Source of the DNA: Bradyrhizobium zhengyangense
GTDB taxonomy: Bacteria > Pseudomonadota > Alphaproteobacteria > Rhizobiales > Xanthobacteraceae
Direction: 5' to 3'
Length of the DNA stretch: 64,000 nt
NCBI RefSeq assembly: GCF_022012435.1
Contig: NZ_JAKLUA010000015.1
Location: forward strand, 117,043 to 181,042
In this document: positions 17,344 to 26,016 of the stretch, one piece after another
Numbering within the stretch: the stretch's first letter is position 1
Layout of the letters: every line of letters starts with the position of its first letter
Notes under the pieces: generated by a model
What the model was told of the DNA's origin: nothing
Database searches by the model: none
What the model saw: only the letters and a program-made list of their open reading frames with translations
Program-made: the position numbers and the translations under genes

Positions 17344-17426
17344 CTCAGTACCGACATCTCAGGGGGCGGAGATGCCAGCACCTCAAGGAACCAACGGCTG
17401 GGTGCCAGCCTCGTTCCTATCGGGGG

Positions 17427-17726
17427 TCAGTGCGGCTTTTGCGGCTGATCGCTCTGCGGCCTTACTGCCATATTGCTGTCCGGCATTCTGTCTCGCCCCT
17501 GATCGCCGTTGTCATCCTTCCCGCCGGACGTGGACGTGCCGCTACCGCTGCGCGAGCCTGGTGACATGCCAGTCGTGCTGCGCGGATCCGCGTTCGGCGC
17601 TGTCGAGCTGGCCGCGGGATCACCGGTCACCGCTCCTCGTCCGCTCGGAGCGCCGCCTGATTGCGCCGAGGCACCGGCAGTCGAAAGGACGATCAGGCCT
17701 GCTGTTATCAACGGGACTATTTTCAC
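17427..17726 (-). CDS. Secreted low-complexity protein (99 aa)
   Basis: Signal peptide MKIVPLITAGLIVLSTAGAS then AQ. The mature part is Ser/Gly/Pro/Asp-rich (PGSRSGSGTSTSGGKDDNGD), probably unstructured. Such exported polar proteins accompany stress-induced genes in Bradyrhizobium. An EcfG-type promoter (GGAAC-N16-GGTT) lies 27 bp upstream. Confidence 0.65.
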   Translation of the reverse strand: MKIVPLITAGLIVLSTAGASAQSGGAPSGRGAVTGDPAASSTAPNADPRSTTGMSPGSRSGSGTSTSGGKDDNGDQGRDRMPDSNMAVRPQSDQPQKPH

Positions 17727-17752
17727 GGCGAACCTCCAGAGTTGTTGCGCTC

Positions 17753-17777
17753 AACCGGCGCCTGTGTCGTCCGTTCC
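17753..17777 (-). promoter_or_regulatory. EcfG-type promoter (one mismatch) for the 99-aa gene
   Basis: Minus strand GGAAC (17777-17773), 16 bases, GGTT (17756-17753). The correct distance to the ATG at 17726 supports function. Confidence 0.55.
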
Positions 17778-17779
17778 TA

Positions 17780-17992
17780 TCGTCGCGCCTTCTTCTTTTC
17801 GCGGCCTTCTTCTCGACCCGCACGCCCTTGTATTTTTTTGGCAGCCTTCTTGCCCTTCGCGGGCTTCTTGACGCCTATGAACTCGCCGGAAGCCTTGTTG
17901 CGCTTGCTCGCGCTGCTCCTCGATGCCCTCGCGGGCCAACTCTCGAAAGTCGTTCAGCCCCTCGGGCTCCTTTTGAGCAGGAGGCTTTTTTA
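17780..17992 (-). pseudogene. Remnant of a small Lys-rich protein gene
   Basis: Minus-strand blocks KKPPAQKEPEGLNDFRELAR with GIEEQREQA in one frame, and NKASGEFIGVKKPAKGKKAA in the next, then KYKGVRVEKKAAKR. Read together they give a basic Lys-rich protein interrupted by frameshifts, without a start codon. It resembles histone-like Lys-rich tails; no function assigned. Confidence 0.4.
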
Positions 17993-18036
17993 GGTAGATC
18001 CTTTTCTCTTATGTCTGCCCCTTTCGGAGCGCCTGC

Positions 18037-18180
18037 TCATTCATCAGCGAGACGATTGAGGTGCTCCCATAGACGATTGAATACTTCACGTTTTGCTTCA
18101 TCCATAGCCGAGTCGCGGATCAGCGCCGCCTCGGCAGCATCCTTGCGAAGCTTTTCAATGGAGGCTTGATAATCCTTCAC
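18037..18180 (-). CDS. Small hypothetical protein (47 aa), GTG start
   Basis: GTG at 18180 immediately follows the TAA of the 66-aa gene (one base apart), suggesting translational coupling. The product is MKDYQASIEKLRKDAAEAAL then IRDSAMDEAKREVFNRLWEH and LNRLADE, a single long amphipathic helix. The pattern recurs in rhizobia. Function unknown. Confidence 0.6.
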   Translation of the reverse strand: MKDYQASIEKLRKDAAEAALIRDSAMDEAKREVFNRLWEHLNRLADE

Positions 18181-18181
18181 G

Positions 18182-18382
18182 TTATTTCGGCGGCTGCAAG
18201 CCAGGCGAATTGATCCAGATCGCAGCGCGGGCCGTGGTGTCAGCCTGTCCCGCCTTGCGAAGCAGCTCGTCTTTCTCTGCGCCAGGCGGGAGAGACGACG
18301 CCTTTTCTCGCGCATCCTTGGCGAACGACGCGAGCCGATCTTTGAGCGATCTTGTTTGCTTGAAACGACGCCGACTTGCCAT
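18182..18382 (-). CDS. Small conserved rhizobial protein (66 aa)
   Basis: MASRRRFKQTRSLKDRLASF, then AKDAREKASSLPPGAEKDEL and LLRKAGQADTTARAAIWINS. I recognise this pattern (RRFKQT.SLKDRLASFA, LPPG.EKDELLRKARQAD) from many Bradyrhizobium small proteins. Basic N-terminus and helical body; role unknown. First gene of a two-gene unit with the 47-aa protein. Confidence 0.75.
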   Translation of the reverse strand: MASRRRFKQTRSLKDRLASFAKDAREKASSLPPGAEKDELLRKAGQADTTARAAIWINSPGLQPPK

Positions 18383-18664
18383 GGCGCGCTCCTATCCTTC
18401 GAGGAAGGCGGGAGCGCTACCGGCGTTCTCATCACAGATAAAAGCCACGGACCGGGCTGTGATAGAACACAGACTACCATAGTCCAGAAACGGTTTCGCT
18501 ATCGAAGATTAAATTCGCAGGGCGAGAGAATCGGCTCAAATTACTCAAAATGTGCACTTCACGACGTTTTCGATCCGAGCATTCCATCGCAGCCATCCTG
18601 ATACGGCTGCGATGTCCGCAGTCAAAATGCGAAGAACTCCACCGGAGCATGGAGCGTCTTGATG

Positions 18665-18976
18665 TCATTGGTGATCCCATGCGTTCCTCTTGATTGGATC
18701 CTCCTGCGAGAGCTCTCGTTCGAGCCGCTCGCGGAGGGACCGCCAGAATTCCGGTGCGAGCTTCGCGGCCATGACCTCGACGACCGCGATATCGTCGCGC
18801 TCGGTCGTATCGCCGCTGCGCCACAGGCCCTTTGCAGGGGCCCGGATGTAGCTGGTAGCCCCGCCGAACTCGTCGGTCAGCTTCTGCAGGAATTTGTCGA
18901 ACCATTCCTTGGAAACCGGCTCGCCCTTGCCGGTCTCCTTCGGCACGAGGATCTGCACGACGTAGGAACGGTTCAT
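18665..18976 (-). CDS. Hypothetical protein (103 aa)
   Basis: MNRSYVVQILVPKETGKGEP, then WFDKFLQKLTDEFGGATSYI and RDDIAVVEVMAAKLAPEFWR. This is an alpha/beta pattern similar to small cytoplasmic proteins that handle antibiotic or stress responses, but no catalytic motif is evident. It starts 9 bp after the stop of the isochorismatase-like gene, so the two form an operon. Confidence 0.75.
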   Translation of the reverse strand: MNRSYVVQILVPKETGKGEPVSKEWFDKFLQKLTDEFGGATSYIRAPAKGLWRSGDTTERDDIAVVEVMAAKLAPEFWRSLRERLERELSQEDPIKRNAWDHQ

Positions 18977-18985
18977 CAGAGGGAC

Positions 18986-19609
18986 CTAGCCCCGGCCGTC
19001 GGCCGGCCAGTTGGCGAGAAGCGTTTCGGTCGTGACGCACTCCACCTGCTGGCCGAACCGGTTCATGTAGATCTTCATCATGGAATCATGCGTCTCGTCT
19101 GCCGAGCTGCAAAGCGCATCGGCGACGAGGATCACGCGGAAGCCCCAGTCGACCGCGCCCAATACGGTTGCGAGGACGCAAACATCGGTTTCGCCGCCTG
19201 TGACGATGACGGTTTCGACGCCGGCTTCGCGAAGTTGCGCATGCAGGCCGCTCCCTGTCCAAGGCGAGTAGACGTACTTGTCGAAAGTGCGCGCCGGCGG
19301 GACGAAGCGGGCGAGCTCCTGCACCAGATCGACCATTTCCGGCCCGAGCCGGTCGATAGTCATCGAACTCCAGCGTTCGTAGTAGCGCCGCCACGTGCCG
19401 GCGCCCTGGCCTGGGCTTTGCGCCGGGATGAAGCGCGTGAAGATTGTCCGCTCGGGATGGGCGGAGGTGATCGCGACGACGTTCGGCAGGACGCGCGGCA
19501 GCCACGGCATCGTCCAATCCGTACCTCCCGCGAACATCCGCTGCATGTCGACGCAGAGATGGACTGCGTTCCGGGGAGCGCCGTAGTGGAGTTCGTCACC
19601 CTTCGTCAT
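18986..19609 (-). CDS. Isochorismatase-family cysteine hydrolase
   Basis: 207 residues from MTKGDELHYGAPRNAVHLCV. The catalytic triad is visible: Asp in HLCVDMQRMFAGGTDW, Lys in FDKYVYSPW and Cys in GGETDVCVLATVLGAVDWGF. The family hydrolyses isochorismate, nicotinamide, N-carbamoyl compounds or related amides; the substrate is not predictable. A consensus EcfG promoter lies 26 bp upstream, so the operon (with the 103-aa gene) is probably induced in general stress. Confidence 0.9.
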   Translation of the reverse strand: MTKGDELHYGAPRNAVHLCVDMQRMFAGGTDWTMPWLPRVLPNVVAITSAHPERTIFTRFIPAQSPGQGAGTWRRYYERWSSMTIDRLGPEMVDLVQELARFVPPARTFDKYVYSPWTGSGLHAQLREAGVETVIVTGGETDVCVLATVLGAVDWGFRVILVADALCSSADETHDSMMKIYMNRFGQQVECVTTETLLANWPADGRG

Positions 19610-19634
19610 GGACCTGTCCTCAAAAGCCAGCTCC

Positions 19635-19659
19635 AACGGAGGTGTAGCGGCTTGGTTCC
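19635..19659 (-). promoter_or_regulatory. EcfG-type promoter for the isochorismatase-like operon
   Basis: Minus strand GGAAC (19659-19655), 16 bases, CGTT (19638-19635): an exact consensus match. The ATG at 19609 is 26 bases downstream. Confidence 0.75.
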
Positions 19660-19699
19660 TCCGGCTTGCCACGGGGCTATAGCGAAGGAAGCGTTTTTG

Positions 19700-19885
19700 A
19701 TATCCATCAGGCAGGATGACTCTGCCACTGGTCCGCCCGCTCGCACCACGTCCATGACGCCGCATCTGAATGCAGGGTCCGTTTTTATCGGCACACGACC
19801 TGCCTTTTTAGGCCGGTCCTGAAGCGATCGATGAGCACGCAGGGCGTCCGCAGGCCCGTCAGCTCGACGATCGCGTACAATGCGT
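19700..19885 (-). pseudogene. MOSC-domain protein, C-terminal remnant
   Basis: One frame encodes AIVELTGLRTPCVLIDRFRT with GLKRQV, the conserved Cys-containing strand of MOSC domains. A second frame continues PAFRCGVMDVVRAGGPVAES, the motif that follows it in the family. The N-terminal half is absent. MOSC proteins bind molybdenum cofactor or its sulfur. A second C-terminal remnant lies at 24411-24584 and an N-terminal one at 29915-30165. Confidence 0.65.
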
Positions 19886-19903
19886 GTGCCGAGCGGCATC
19901 TTT

Positions 19904-20425
19904 TCAAGGTCCGGGTGGCATCGCCGTCGACGCCGTTCCCCTTTCATCAGCGTAATATGGTCTGCACCGGCTTGCTGAAGCCGCGTCCGCCCCCTTCATG
20001 GTCAATTGGACGAGCAGCACCTCGGGCACCGTGATTCCCGCGTCTCGGATCCAGTCGTAGGCACGTTCTGGATGTTCCATGAGGATGGGCTGGGCCAGAT
20101 CGAGGCAGACCCCGCAGGGGCTGAAATTCCGCGGAGTCGTCGCGCCGTCGAAGGTCGCCAGTTCGCCCGCGAGCGCGTACCAGCGGAACTGGCCGACTTC
20201 CGGCTCGAAGATGCTGATGCCGGCGGAGTGAGCCCCGCAGATTTCCATGCCGAGTTTGACCAGCCGGGGCAGCACCTCATCCGGATGGTCGGACATCACC
20301 TCAGCAAGGTTCTGAATGGCAAGTTTTTCGCGCAGGAAGTCAGGCGCGGCAGTCTGGCGGTCGGCGAGCTGCTCCGTGATGAAGACGGCGGCGATCGGAT
20401 CGGGAAGCCGGACCTGCGATCGCAT
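19904..20425 (-). pseudogene. GAF-domain sensor protein, truncated
   Basis: From MRSQVRLPDPIAAVFITEQL, the GAF domain is recognisable: VLPRLVKLGMEICGAHSAGI, FRWYALAGELATFDGATTPR and FSPCGVCLDLAQPILMEHPE. After VLLVQLTMKG (about 19990) the homology to GAF proteins stops, and unrelated sequence with MOSC remnants follows. In intact relatives a histidine kinase or HWE-kinase domain usually follows the GAF domain. The product, if made, would be an isolated sensory domain without output. Confidence 0.7.
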
Positions 20426-20699
20426 GACACACCCCCGGATTTGTCGATAGCACATCGTGACACTATCAGGCCGCCCTTACCAGCAAGTCCGCAAGCAGAT
20501 CTCGCCGCTCCCGGCTAAGGAACGTCGGGGGTTCCAGCCCGTTATCAGGCGCCGTTCGGAACCTACCCTACCCGGAGCGACGCGGACACTAGCAGCCTTC
20601 GATCCTCCCTCCTTGGCCGAGCGCCCGGGCGGGCGAGCACTTTGATGACTTAGTTCTGCGCATGAGAGACTGTCCCAGAATGTTTGGAGAACCATTCGA

Positions 20700-22010
20700 A
20701 TGGATGCGGCGATCGAACCGAAGGTTCAGAGGCGAAAGACGTTCCGCGTCCGCAACTTTCTCTCGACGCTGGGACCAGGCCTCATCACCGGCGCGTCCGA
20801 CGATGATCCGTCCGGGATAGGCACCTACAGCCAGGCCGGCGCGCAGCTTGGGTTCGGCATCGGTTGGACCATGCTGCTCTCTTACCCCCTCATGGCTGCG
20901 ATCCAGGAGATCTCCGGACGGATAGGGCGAGTGACCGGCCACGGCATCGCGGGGAATGTATGCCGGAACTTCGGCGCAGCTTGGGTCTGGAGTCTGGTGG
21001 GACTGCTTTTCGTCGCCAATACGATCAACATCGCCGCCGATCTCGGCGCGATGGCGGACGCGCTGAAGCTTTTGATCGGAGGTCCCGGCATCGCCTACGT
21101 GGTGCTGTTCGGCACTCTGTCGGTCCTCGCCCAAATCTTCTTCAATTACGACCGGTACGTGTCCGTGCTGAAGTGGTTGACGCTTAGCTTGTTCGCGTAC
21201 GTGATCGCTCTCGCCGTCGTAAAGGTGCCTTGGGAGGAGGCGCTGAAGGGCGTCCTAATCCCCCGCGTAAGCTGGGACGCTGCGTTTTTGACGACGCTCG
21301 TCGCCATTCTCGGCACGACGATATCGCCTTATCTCTTCGTCTGGCAGTCGTCGCAAGAAGCCGAGGAGCAGCGAATCGACGCCGACAAGAAGCCTTTAAA
21401 GAAGGATTCGTCTGACGCACCGGAAGAATTCCGGCGTATCCGGCTGGACACGATGATCGGCATGGCCTTCTCAAACCTCATCGCGCTTTCCATCATCGTG
21501 ACGACCGCGGCGACGCTTCACGCCCAAGGCAAGACCGACATCGAAAGTTCGGCGCAAGCGGCGGAAGCCTTGAAGCCGATCGCAGGTCCTTTCGCCGAGC
21601 TCATCTTCGCGCTCGGCATCGTCGGGACCGGACTGTTGGCGATCCCTGTCCTGGCCGGCTCAACCGCATACGCCATTGGCGAAGGGCGTCGCTGGAAGGT
21701 CGGTCTGTCCCGTAAGCCGAAGGAGGCCATCGCGTTCTACTCCGTGCTGGCACTTTCGGGGTTCTGCGGTATCGGGCTCAACTTCACCCCGATTGATCCG
21801 ATCAAAGCCCTCTATTGGAGCGCTGTGGTCAACGGAGTGCTGGCCGCGCCTGTGATGGTCCTTCTGATGGTGCTCGTCCGGCGACCGAAGGTCATGGGCA
21901 AGCTTGTCGTCACCGGGCCCTTGTACTGGTTGGGCTGGGCGGCGACCGCCGCGATGGCTCTCTGCATCGTTGGCATGGTCGCCACGATGTTCATGGGCTC
22001 GTCGTCTTAG
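20700..22010 (+). CDS. Nramp-related divalent metal transporter with altered metal site
   Basis: 436 residues with about 11 membrane helices. Helix 1 has ITGASDDDPSGIGTYSQAGA (canonical Nramp: DPGN). Helix 6 has GTTISPYLFVWQSSQEAEEQ where classical Nramp proteins have the metal-binding MPH motif. Loss of the soft Met ligand, with SPY instead, resembles Nramp-related magnesium transporters (NRMT), so magnesium or manganese rather than iron is the more likely substrate. Located in the inner membrane. The gene is convergent with the OprB-type porin (stop codons overlap by 4 bp). No riboswitch or metal-box is evident upstream. Confidence 0.85.
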   Translation: MDAAIEPKVQRRKTFRVRNFLSTLGPGLITGASDDDPSGIGTYSQAGAQLGFGIGWTMLLSYPLMAAIQEISGRIGRVTGHGIAGNVCRNFGAAWVWSLVGLLFVANTINIAADLGAMADALKLLIGGPGIAYVVLFGTLSVLAQIFFNYDRYVSVLKWLTLSLFAYVIALAVVKVPWEEALKGVLIPRVSWDAAFLTTLVAILGTTISPYLFVWQSSQEAEEQRIDADKKPLKKDSSDAPEEFRRIRLDTMIGMAFSNLIALSIIVTTAATLHAQGKTDIESSAQAAEALKPIAGPFAELIFALGIVGTGLLAIPVLAGSTAYAIGEGRRWKVGLSRKPKEAIAFYSVLALSGFCGIGLNFTPIDPIKALYWSAVVNGVLAAPVMVLLMVLVRRPKVMGKLVVTGPLYWLGWAATAAMALCIVGMVATMFMGSSS

Positions 22011-23413
22011 AACTTGAGTGTGGTCCTGAGGCCGAACACCGAAGCGTTCTTGAGAATCTTCCCCGCCAGCGGGCCGACGGGTAATGTTGCTCCACCGCCG
22101 GGGTGGACGATGTATTGAAAGTTCGGCTGTACCGTCCAGCCATCCCTGATCTGATACTGATAGACGGCCGTCAGCAATCCTTCGAAGCTTCGGATCGGCC
22201 AGCTTGGATTGACCAACGTCCGGTAGTCGGCGTCGAGCGCCTGCGCCCGTTTTGAGACATGCGCACAACCCGCGGCGATCCCGAATTTGTCGTAGGGCCG
22301 GTCGTCGCGAAGGCCGATGAACTCGAGGCCGGCATCGGCGTAGAGATCGATCAGGTTGCGATCGGCGGGCGCGCCAGCGGCCCTTGCGAAGAGACCGATC
22401 CCACGATCGTCGCTGTGAGGCACCCGGTAGATCTGTTGCTCGAACACTGCCCAGCCACCGATATCTCCTGCCAGCAATAGAGGCTCCGCGCTAGTGCCGG
22501 GAGCGGCGAACGAGACGCCATTAGACGCGAGCTGTTGATCGGCGAAAGAGCCGAAATGGCGCCAGCCGCCCAACTTGACCTGGCCGGTCAGGTTCGGGTC
22601 GCCCTTCTTGTTGTTCCAGGCGTACTGGATTTGACCTAGAAGCAACGGCGGATCGTTGACGCGAAAATTCACGCCGTAGCGATTGCGCTGCTGCGGGTCG
22701 CCTGAGCCGGGTCCGGCTTGGTCGCCGTCGAAGATCCCGCCCAGAAGCGAAAGTTGGTCAGTCACGTTGACCAGCAGCCTTGCGCCCATAGCCGCCAAAG
22801 GTGGCGACGGTCCGCCGCTGGGAAGATCGAGCGAGGTGATCGCGGGCCAACCCATCGAGGCGTTGGTGAACACGTCAGTATATTTGGTGTTGAAGAATTC
22901 GCTGTCGGCGGCAAGCTGGCCGACTTTCAACGAGACTTTCTTTGCGCCCCATTGCTTCTCGAAATAGGCTTCGTAAAGTCGCGTCGACGGCAAGGCCTCG
23001 ATGCCGCTGACGACGAAGAAGTTCTGAAGATTACTGCGCGATAGACCGTCGCCATGGATCTGGAACATGTTGGCGTGAAAAGTGAGCTTGTCGACGCCGA
23101 CGAGCTTCTGCAGGTCGACATCCACCGCGAGGTTGAGGCGACCTTCGTAGATAGCGCCCTGTTTCAGGCCGCCGGTAGCGTTACCAAACGCCTCGCCTAT
23201 GTAAGTGGCCGCGAACTTCACGCCGTACTTCTGCAGCGGATTGGGCAGAATGCCGAGCGTCTTTTCCTCCACGGTGCTCTCACCCGTGTCCGGATCGGCC
23301 GGCTTGTCGTCGTCGGTCTTCTTGTCCTCCTGGGCCGCGGCGCCAGCTGCCAGGAGCATGACTACCGACATCGAAAGAACGACCTGCCTATAGACTCGGT
23401 GAGGTCTCGACAC
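22007..23413 (-). CDS. OprB-type carbohydrate-selective porin
   Basis: 468 residues from GTG at 23413 (GGAAG upstream), which places a signal peptide at VVLSMSVVMLLAAGAAAQ; the ATG at 23548 would add a long non-signal N-terminus. OprB features: LGILPNPLQKYGVKFAATYI near the start, LNLAVDVDLQKLVGVDKLTF, and the terminal beta-strand ending in a Phe (FGLRTTLKF), which is needed for outer-membrane insertion. The porin should pass sugars or other small solutes across the outer membrane. It converges on the Nramp-like gene with a 4-bp overlap of ends. Confidence 0.88.
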   Translation of the reverse strand: MSRPHRVYRQVVLSMSVVMLLAAGAAAQEDKKTDDDKPADPDTGESTVEEKTLGILPNPLQKYGVKFAATYIGEAFGNATGGLKQGAIYEGRLNLAVDVDLQKLVGVDKLTFHANMFQIHGDGLSRSNLQNFFVVSGIEALPSTRLYEAYFEKQWGAKKVSLKVGQLAADSEFFNTKYTDVFTNASMGWPAITSLDLPSGGPSPPLAAMGARLLVNVTDQLSLLGGIFDGDQAGPGSGDPQQRNRYGVNFRVNDPPLLLGQIQYAWNNKKGDPNLTGQVKLGGWRHFGSFADQQLASNGVSFAAPGTSAEPLLLAGDIGGWAVFEQQIYRVPHSDDRGIGLFARAAGAPADRNLIDLYADAGLEFIGLRDDRPYDKFGIAAGCAHVSKRAQALDADYRTLVNPSWPIRSFEGLLTAVYQYQIRDGWTVQPNFQYIVHPGGGATLPVGPLAGKILKNASVFGLRTTLKF

Positions 23414-23618
23414 GCGACTTCCTGATCTCGAAGATAGCCTTACGAATTGCCCGATATTGCAAGGTAAGTCCACCGTCGAGCCAATTTCCAAAAGGTCGGT
23501 CAGACCAACTGGCCTATCGCAATCGTTAACATTTTTGAATCGCGGCACGCGAAATGTTGGCTATGATGGGGTCTTCCCTTCTGGGGGCATTCATGTTCGA
23601 TCCGACAACTACTGCGCT

Positions 23619-23792
23619 ATGCGCGCGGTCTTAAACGAAGTTTGCGAGAGCGTTTCGCACCGCGAGATCGGAGCGCGTACCCATGTTGCCTCAAAGATAC
23701 TGGAGGCTGCTACCAAAGGTGAGGTATCGCTGGAAGAACTCAGGCAGGTAGGCCGTGATGCCCTTTCGCGCGCACCCACGATGTCGCGCTGA
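23619..23792 (+). CDS. Small conserved rhizobial protein (57 aa), original start probably frameshifted
   Basis: The frame MRAVLNEVCESVSHREIGAR, THVASKILEAATKGEVSLEE and LRQVGRDALSRAP matches a family common in Bradyrhizobium whose members begin MFDPTTTALLRAVL. That start is present at 23593 (MFDPTTTAL) but one base is missing before RAV, so only the internal ATG at 23619 now leads into the frame. The product may still be made as a shorter form. Function unknown. Confidence 0.6.
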   Translation: MRAVLNEVCESVSHREIGARTHVASKILEAATKGEVSLEELRQVGRDALSRAPTMSR

Positions 23793-23807
23793 TCGGTCGA
23801 GGCGGGC

Positions 23808-24230
23808 GTGAATTTCCAGGTCACGGTGCTGAAGATCCTGGTGAGCTATTCGGACGGCTTCGCCCTCATGGAAGACCTCAAGCGCGACATGGCCATCCTG
23901 GCGACCAGTGGCCGCGAATGGGCGGATCGAACCAAGCGCCTCGCCGCCCGGGTTCCGGATCTCGACATCTTTTCACAAGGGCTGGTCGAACGCATCAGCG
24001 GCGGATGGCAGATCACGGCCAATGGGAGGGCAGTGCTCGAGTTCATGGAGGCTCGCCCCGCCGCGCCCGAACCGATTCAGGCGCCTTTCGTCGAGGAGGC
24101 TACGGCTCCGATAGTCACTCCAAACCAGCTTCCTCCCCTGCCTCAGCCTACTGACCGTGCCAAGCGGCGGCGCGAACGCCGCGAACGTCGTCGCGAGGCG
24201 CGCGAACGGGCGAGGGCGAACGCCTCCTGA
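23808..24230 (+). CDS. Hypothetical protein with basic tail (140 aa), GTG start
   Basis: GTG at 23808 gives NFQVTVLKILVSYSDGFALM, then EDLKRDMAILATSGREWADR, ARVPDLDIFSQGLVERISGG and WQITANGRAVLEFMEA. This resembles a winged helix in predicted pattern. A Pro-rich linker and an Arg-rich end (AKRRRERRERRREARERARA) follow. It is a clear paralogue of 8000-8341. The basic tail suggests nucleic-acid or polyanion binding, inferred from composition only. Confidence 0.75.
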   Translation: MNFQVTVLKILVSYSDGFALMEDLKRDMAILATSGREWADRTKRLAARVPDLDIFSQGLVERISGGWQITANGRAVLEFMEARPAAPEPIQAPFVEEATAPIVTPNQLPPLPQPTDRAKRRRERRERRREARERARANAS

Positions 24231-24410
24231 GGTGATATCGAGGTCAAAAAAGAAACCGCCGGCTGGGCGCGGCGGCTTGGTTAGTCCCGGACTGTCGATT
24301 GTCTCCCCAGCCCTAAGCGTACCGCCGTTACCTTGTTTCCGGCCATGCCCGCCCGACTACCGAACGCGTTTCGATTCGGAGATGGGGTTGCCGGGTTGTG
24401 CACCAGGCTC

Positions 24411-24780
24411 TTACAAAGTCGATAAGGCGCGAAACGATGTGGACGTGAGCCGAATCCGCGCGGTATCGCCACCCGCAACCGCTCCGCCGGCCCGGAAGCG
24501 GTCGATGAGGACGCAGGGCGTCCGGAGGCCGGTCAGTTCTACGATCGCCGTGACGAGTCGATCGCGGTCGCTGTCCTTGGCGGCCTAGAGCACGCGATCG
24601 GCCGCCGCCACGAGGGAGCTGCAGTCCATCGCACCTTGGAGGGCATGTTGGTCGCGCCGAGGCTCACCTCGCGAGGGGGAGACTCGCCCCGTTCCTTGTT
24701 GTCCGGGAGACTAAGGCCCAGCTTGAGGGCGGCGAGCATGTTGCAGACGGGTCGTCCGCCAATCTCCGCCGCCATGCTTC
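24411..24780 (-). pseudogene. Composite remnant including a second MOSC C-terminal piece
   Basis: Between 24584 and 24411 the minus strand encodes DRDRLVTAIVELTGLRTPCV, LIDRFRAG and GGAVAGGDTARIRLTSTSFR then a stop. This is a MOSC C-terminus lacking the middle block. A TAG precedes it, and farther upstream the same strand reads CNMLAALKLGLSLPDNKERG with ESPPREVSLGATNMPSKV in another frame, from a gene I do not recognise. No intact protein can come from here. Confidence 0.5.
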
Positions 24781-24975
24781 CCGGACCTGAGGGACATAAG
24801 AGAGCGAAGCCGGGAAAGCGGCGATGCCGCCGACGTGGGCGGCGATAGAACCGGACGTGGACGGTTCAGCGGAGTACTCAGGGCCGTTCCTCCGTGCCTT
24901 TGCGGAAGGATTCGCCAGACCTGTCTGTCCTGCTTTCGAGCGTTCTTGATCGCGAGAGCGCCGGACGAGCAACTA

Positions 24976-25000
24976 GGAACGATCCAACCAAAGGCGAGTT
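24976..25000 (+). promoter_or_regulatory. EcfG-type promoter for the 25-28 kb membrane/stress operon
   Basis: GGAAC (24976-24980), 16 bases, AGTT (24997-25000). The spacing and -35 are exact and the -10 differs at its least conserved base. The first gene starts at 25044. Confidence 0.6.
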
Positions 25001-25043
25001 CGTCCTCGAAGCAGTGTCCAAAAATAAGCCCAAGAGGATGAAC

Positions 25044-26006
25044 ATGACACGATCGGTGGATGAGCTACGACGCGAGTCCGAGCGTAACCGGGCGGAGCTG
25101 GCGGCCACGGTCGACCGTCTGAAGCAGGGACTATCCGACACGAAGCAGGATCTGCGTGACATGGTCACGCCTCAGCGAATTAAATCGGAAGTGTCGGACT
25201 ATGTGAGCGACACGGCTCAAGGCTGGGTCAAAGAGCTCAAACAGAAAATGATGAATAACCCGCTGGGCGCGGTCGCCGCGGGTACCGCGGTGGCTGTGCC
25301 GCTGCTGCGATTGGCCCGAGGGGCGCCCCTGCCGCTTCTCATGATTACTGCGGGCCTCGCTCTTACCTCCAAGAGCGTGCGCGACCGGGCTGCTGAAGCG
25401 GTGTCGCCCGTGATGGATGGAGCTAGTCGGTTTATCGACGAAACTGCCGAGAGGGTGCAGGAAGCGAAAAGTGGGGCGCAGGCGAAACTCTCCGAGTCCC
25501 AAGGGCGGGCCGCTGGTGCGGTCAACGATGCCATGGATGCGGCCAAGACATCAGCCGACGACCTCAAGGCTCGAGCAACGGAGGCCGCAGGGGCGATCGG
25601 TGACAACATCACCAGAGGGATGGATGCCATCAAGGATTCGGCGAACGCCGCTCCAGAACAAGCGCGTCAGATCATCGGTGATAATGCCGCGCTGATCGGA
25701 GGACTTGGCATCGCCATCGGCGCAATAATCGCGGCGGCCCTGCCGGAAACGAAGTTCGAAGACCGGACGGCCGGCCCCGCCAGCGATAGCCTGAAGCGCG
25801 CTGCAGGCGAAGCAGCTGAATCCGGTTTGGAGGCGACCAAGGATGCGACGTTGTCGGCCGCCGATGCCGCGACAAGGAGCGTGAGTGAAGCCGATCTGGG
25901 GCGGCACGCGAGCCGTATGACCCGGAATCTGGCCGACAACCTCAAGGAAGCGGCCGCAGAAGTTGTCGACGCGGCGTTCAGCCCCTCCCGAAATTCTAGC
26001 ACCTGA
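25044..26006 (+). CDS. DUF3618-type membrane-associated stress protein
   Basis: 320 residues from MTRSVDELRRESERNRAELA (AGAGG 6 bp upstream). The first 50 residues match the DUF3618 pattern (I..LR.ESERTRA.L..TV..L...). A hydrophobic segment follows (PLGAVAAGTAVAVPLLRLAR and PLPLLMITAGLAL), then a long Ala-rich amphipathic helical region with another membrane-like stretch (NAALIGGLGIAIGAIIAAAL). Such proteins are strongly stress-induced in rhizobia and probably associate with the inner membrane. First gene of a four-gene operon behind an EcfG-type promoter. Confidence 0.8.
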   Translation: MTRSVDELRRESERNRAELAATVDRLKQGLSDTKQDLRDMVTPQRIKSEVSDYVSDTAQGWVKELKQKMMNNPLGAVAAGTAVAVPLLRLARGAPLPLLMITAGLALTSKSVRDRAAEAVSPVMDGASRFIDETAERVQEAKSGAQAKLSESQGRAAGAVNDAMDAAKTSADDLKARATEAAGAIGDNITRGMDAIKDSANAAPEQARQIIGDNAALIGGLGIAIGAIIAAALPETKFEDRTAGPASDSLKRAAGEAAESGLEATKDATLSAADAATRSVSEADLGRHASRMTRNLADNLKEAAAEVVDAAFSPSRNSST

Positions 26007-26016
26007 GAGATACACC

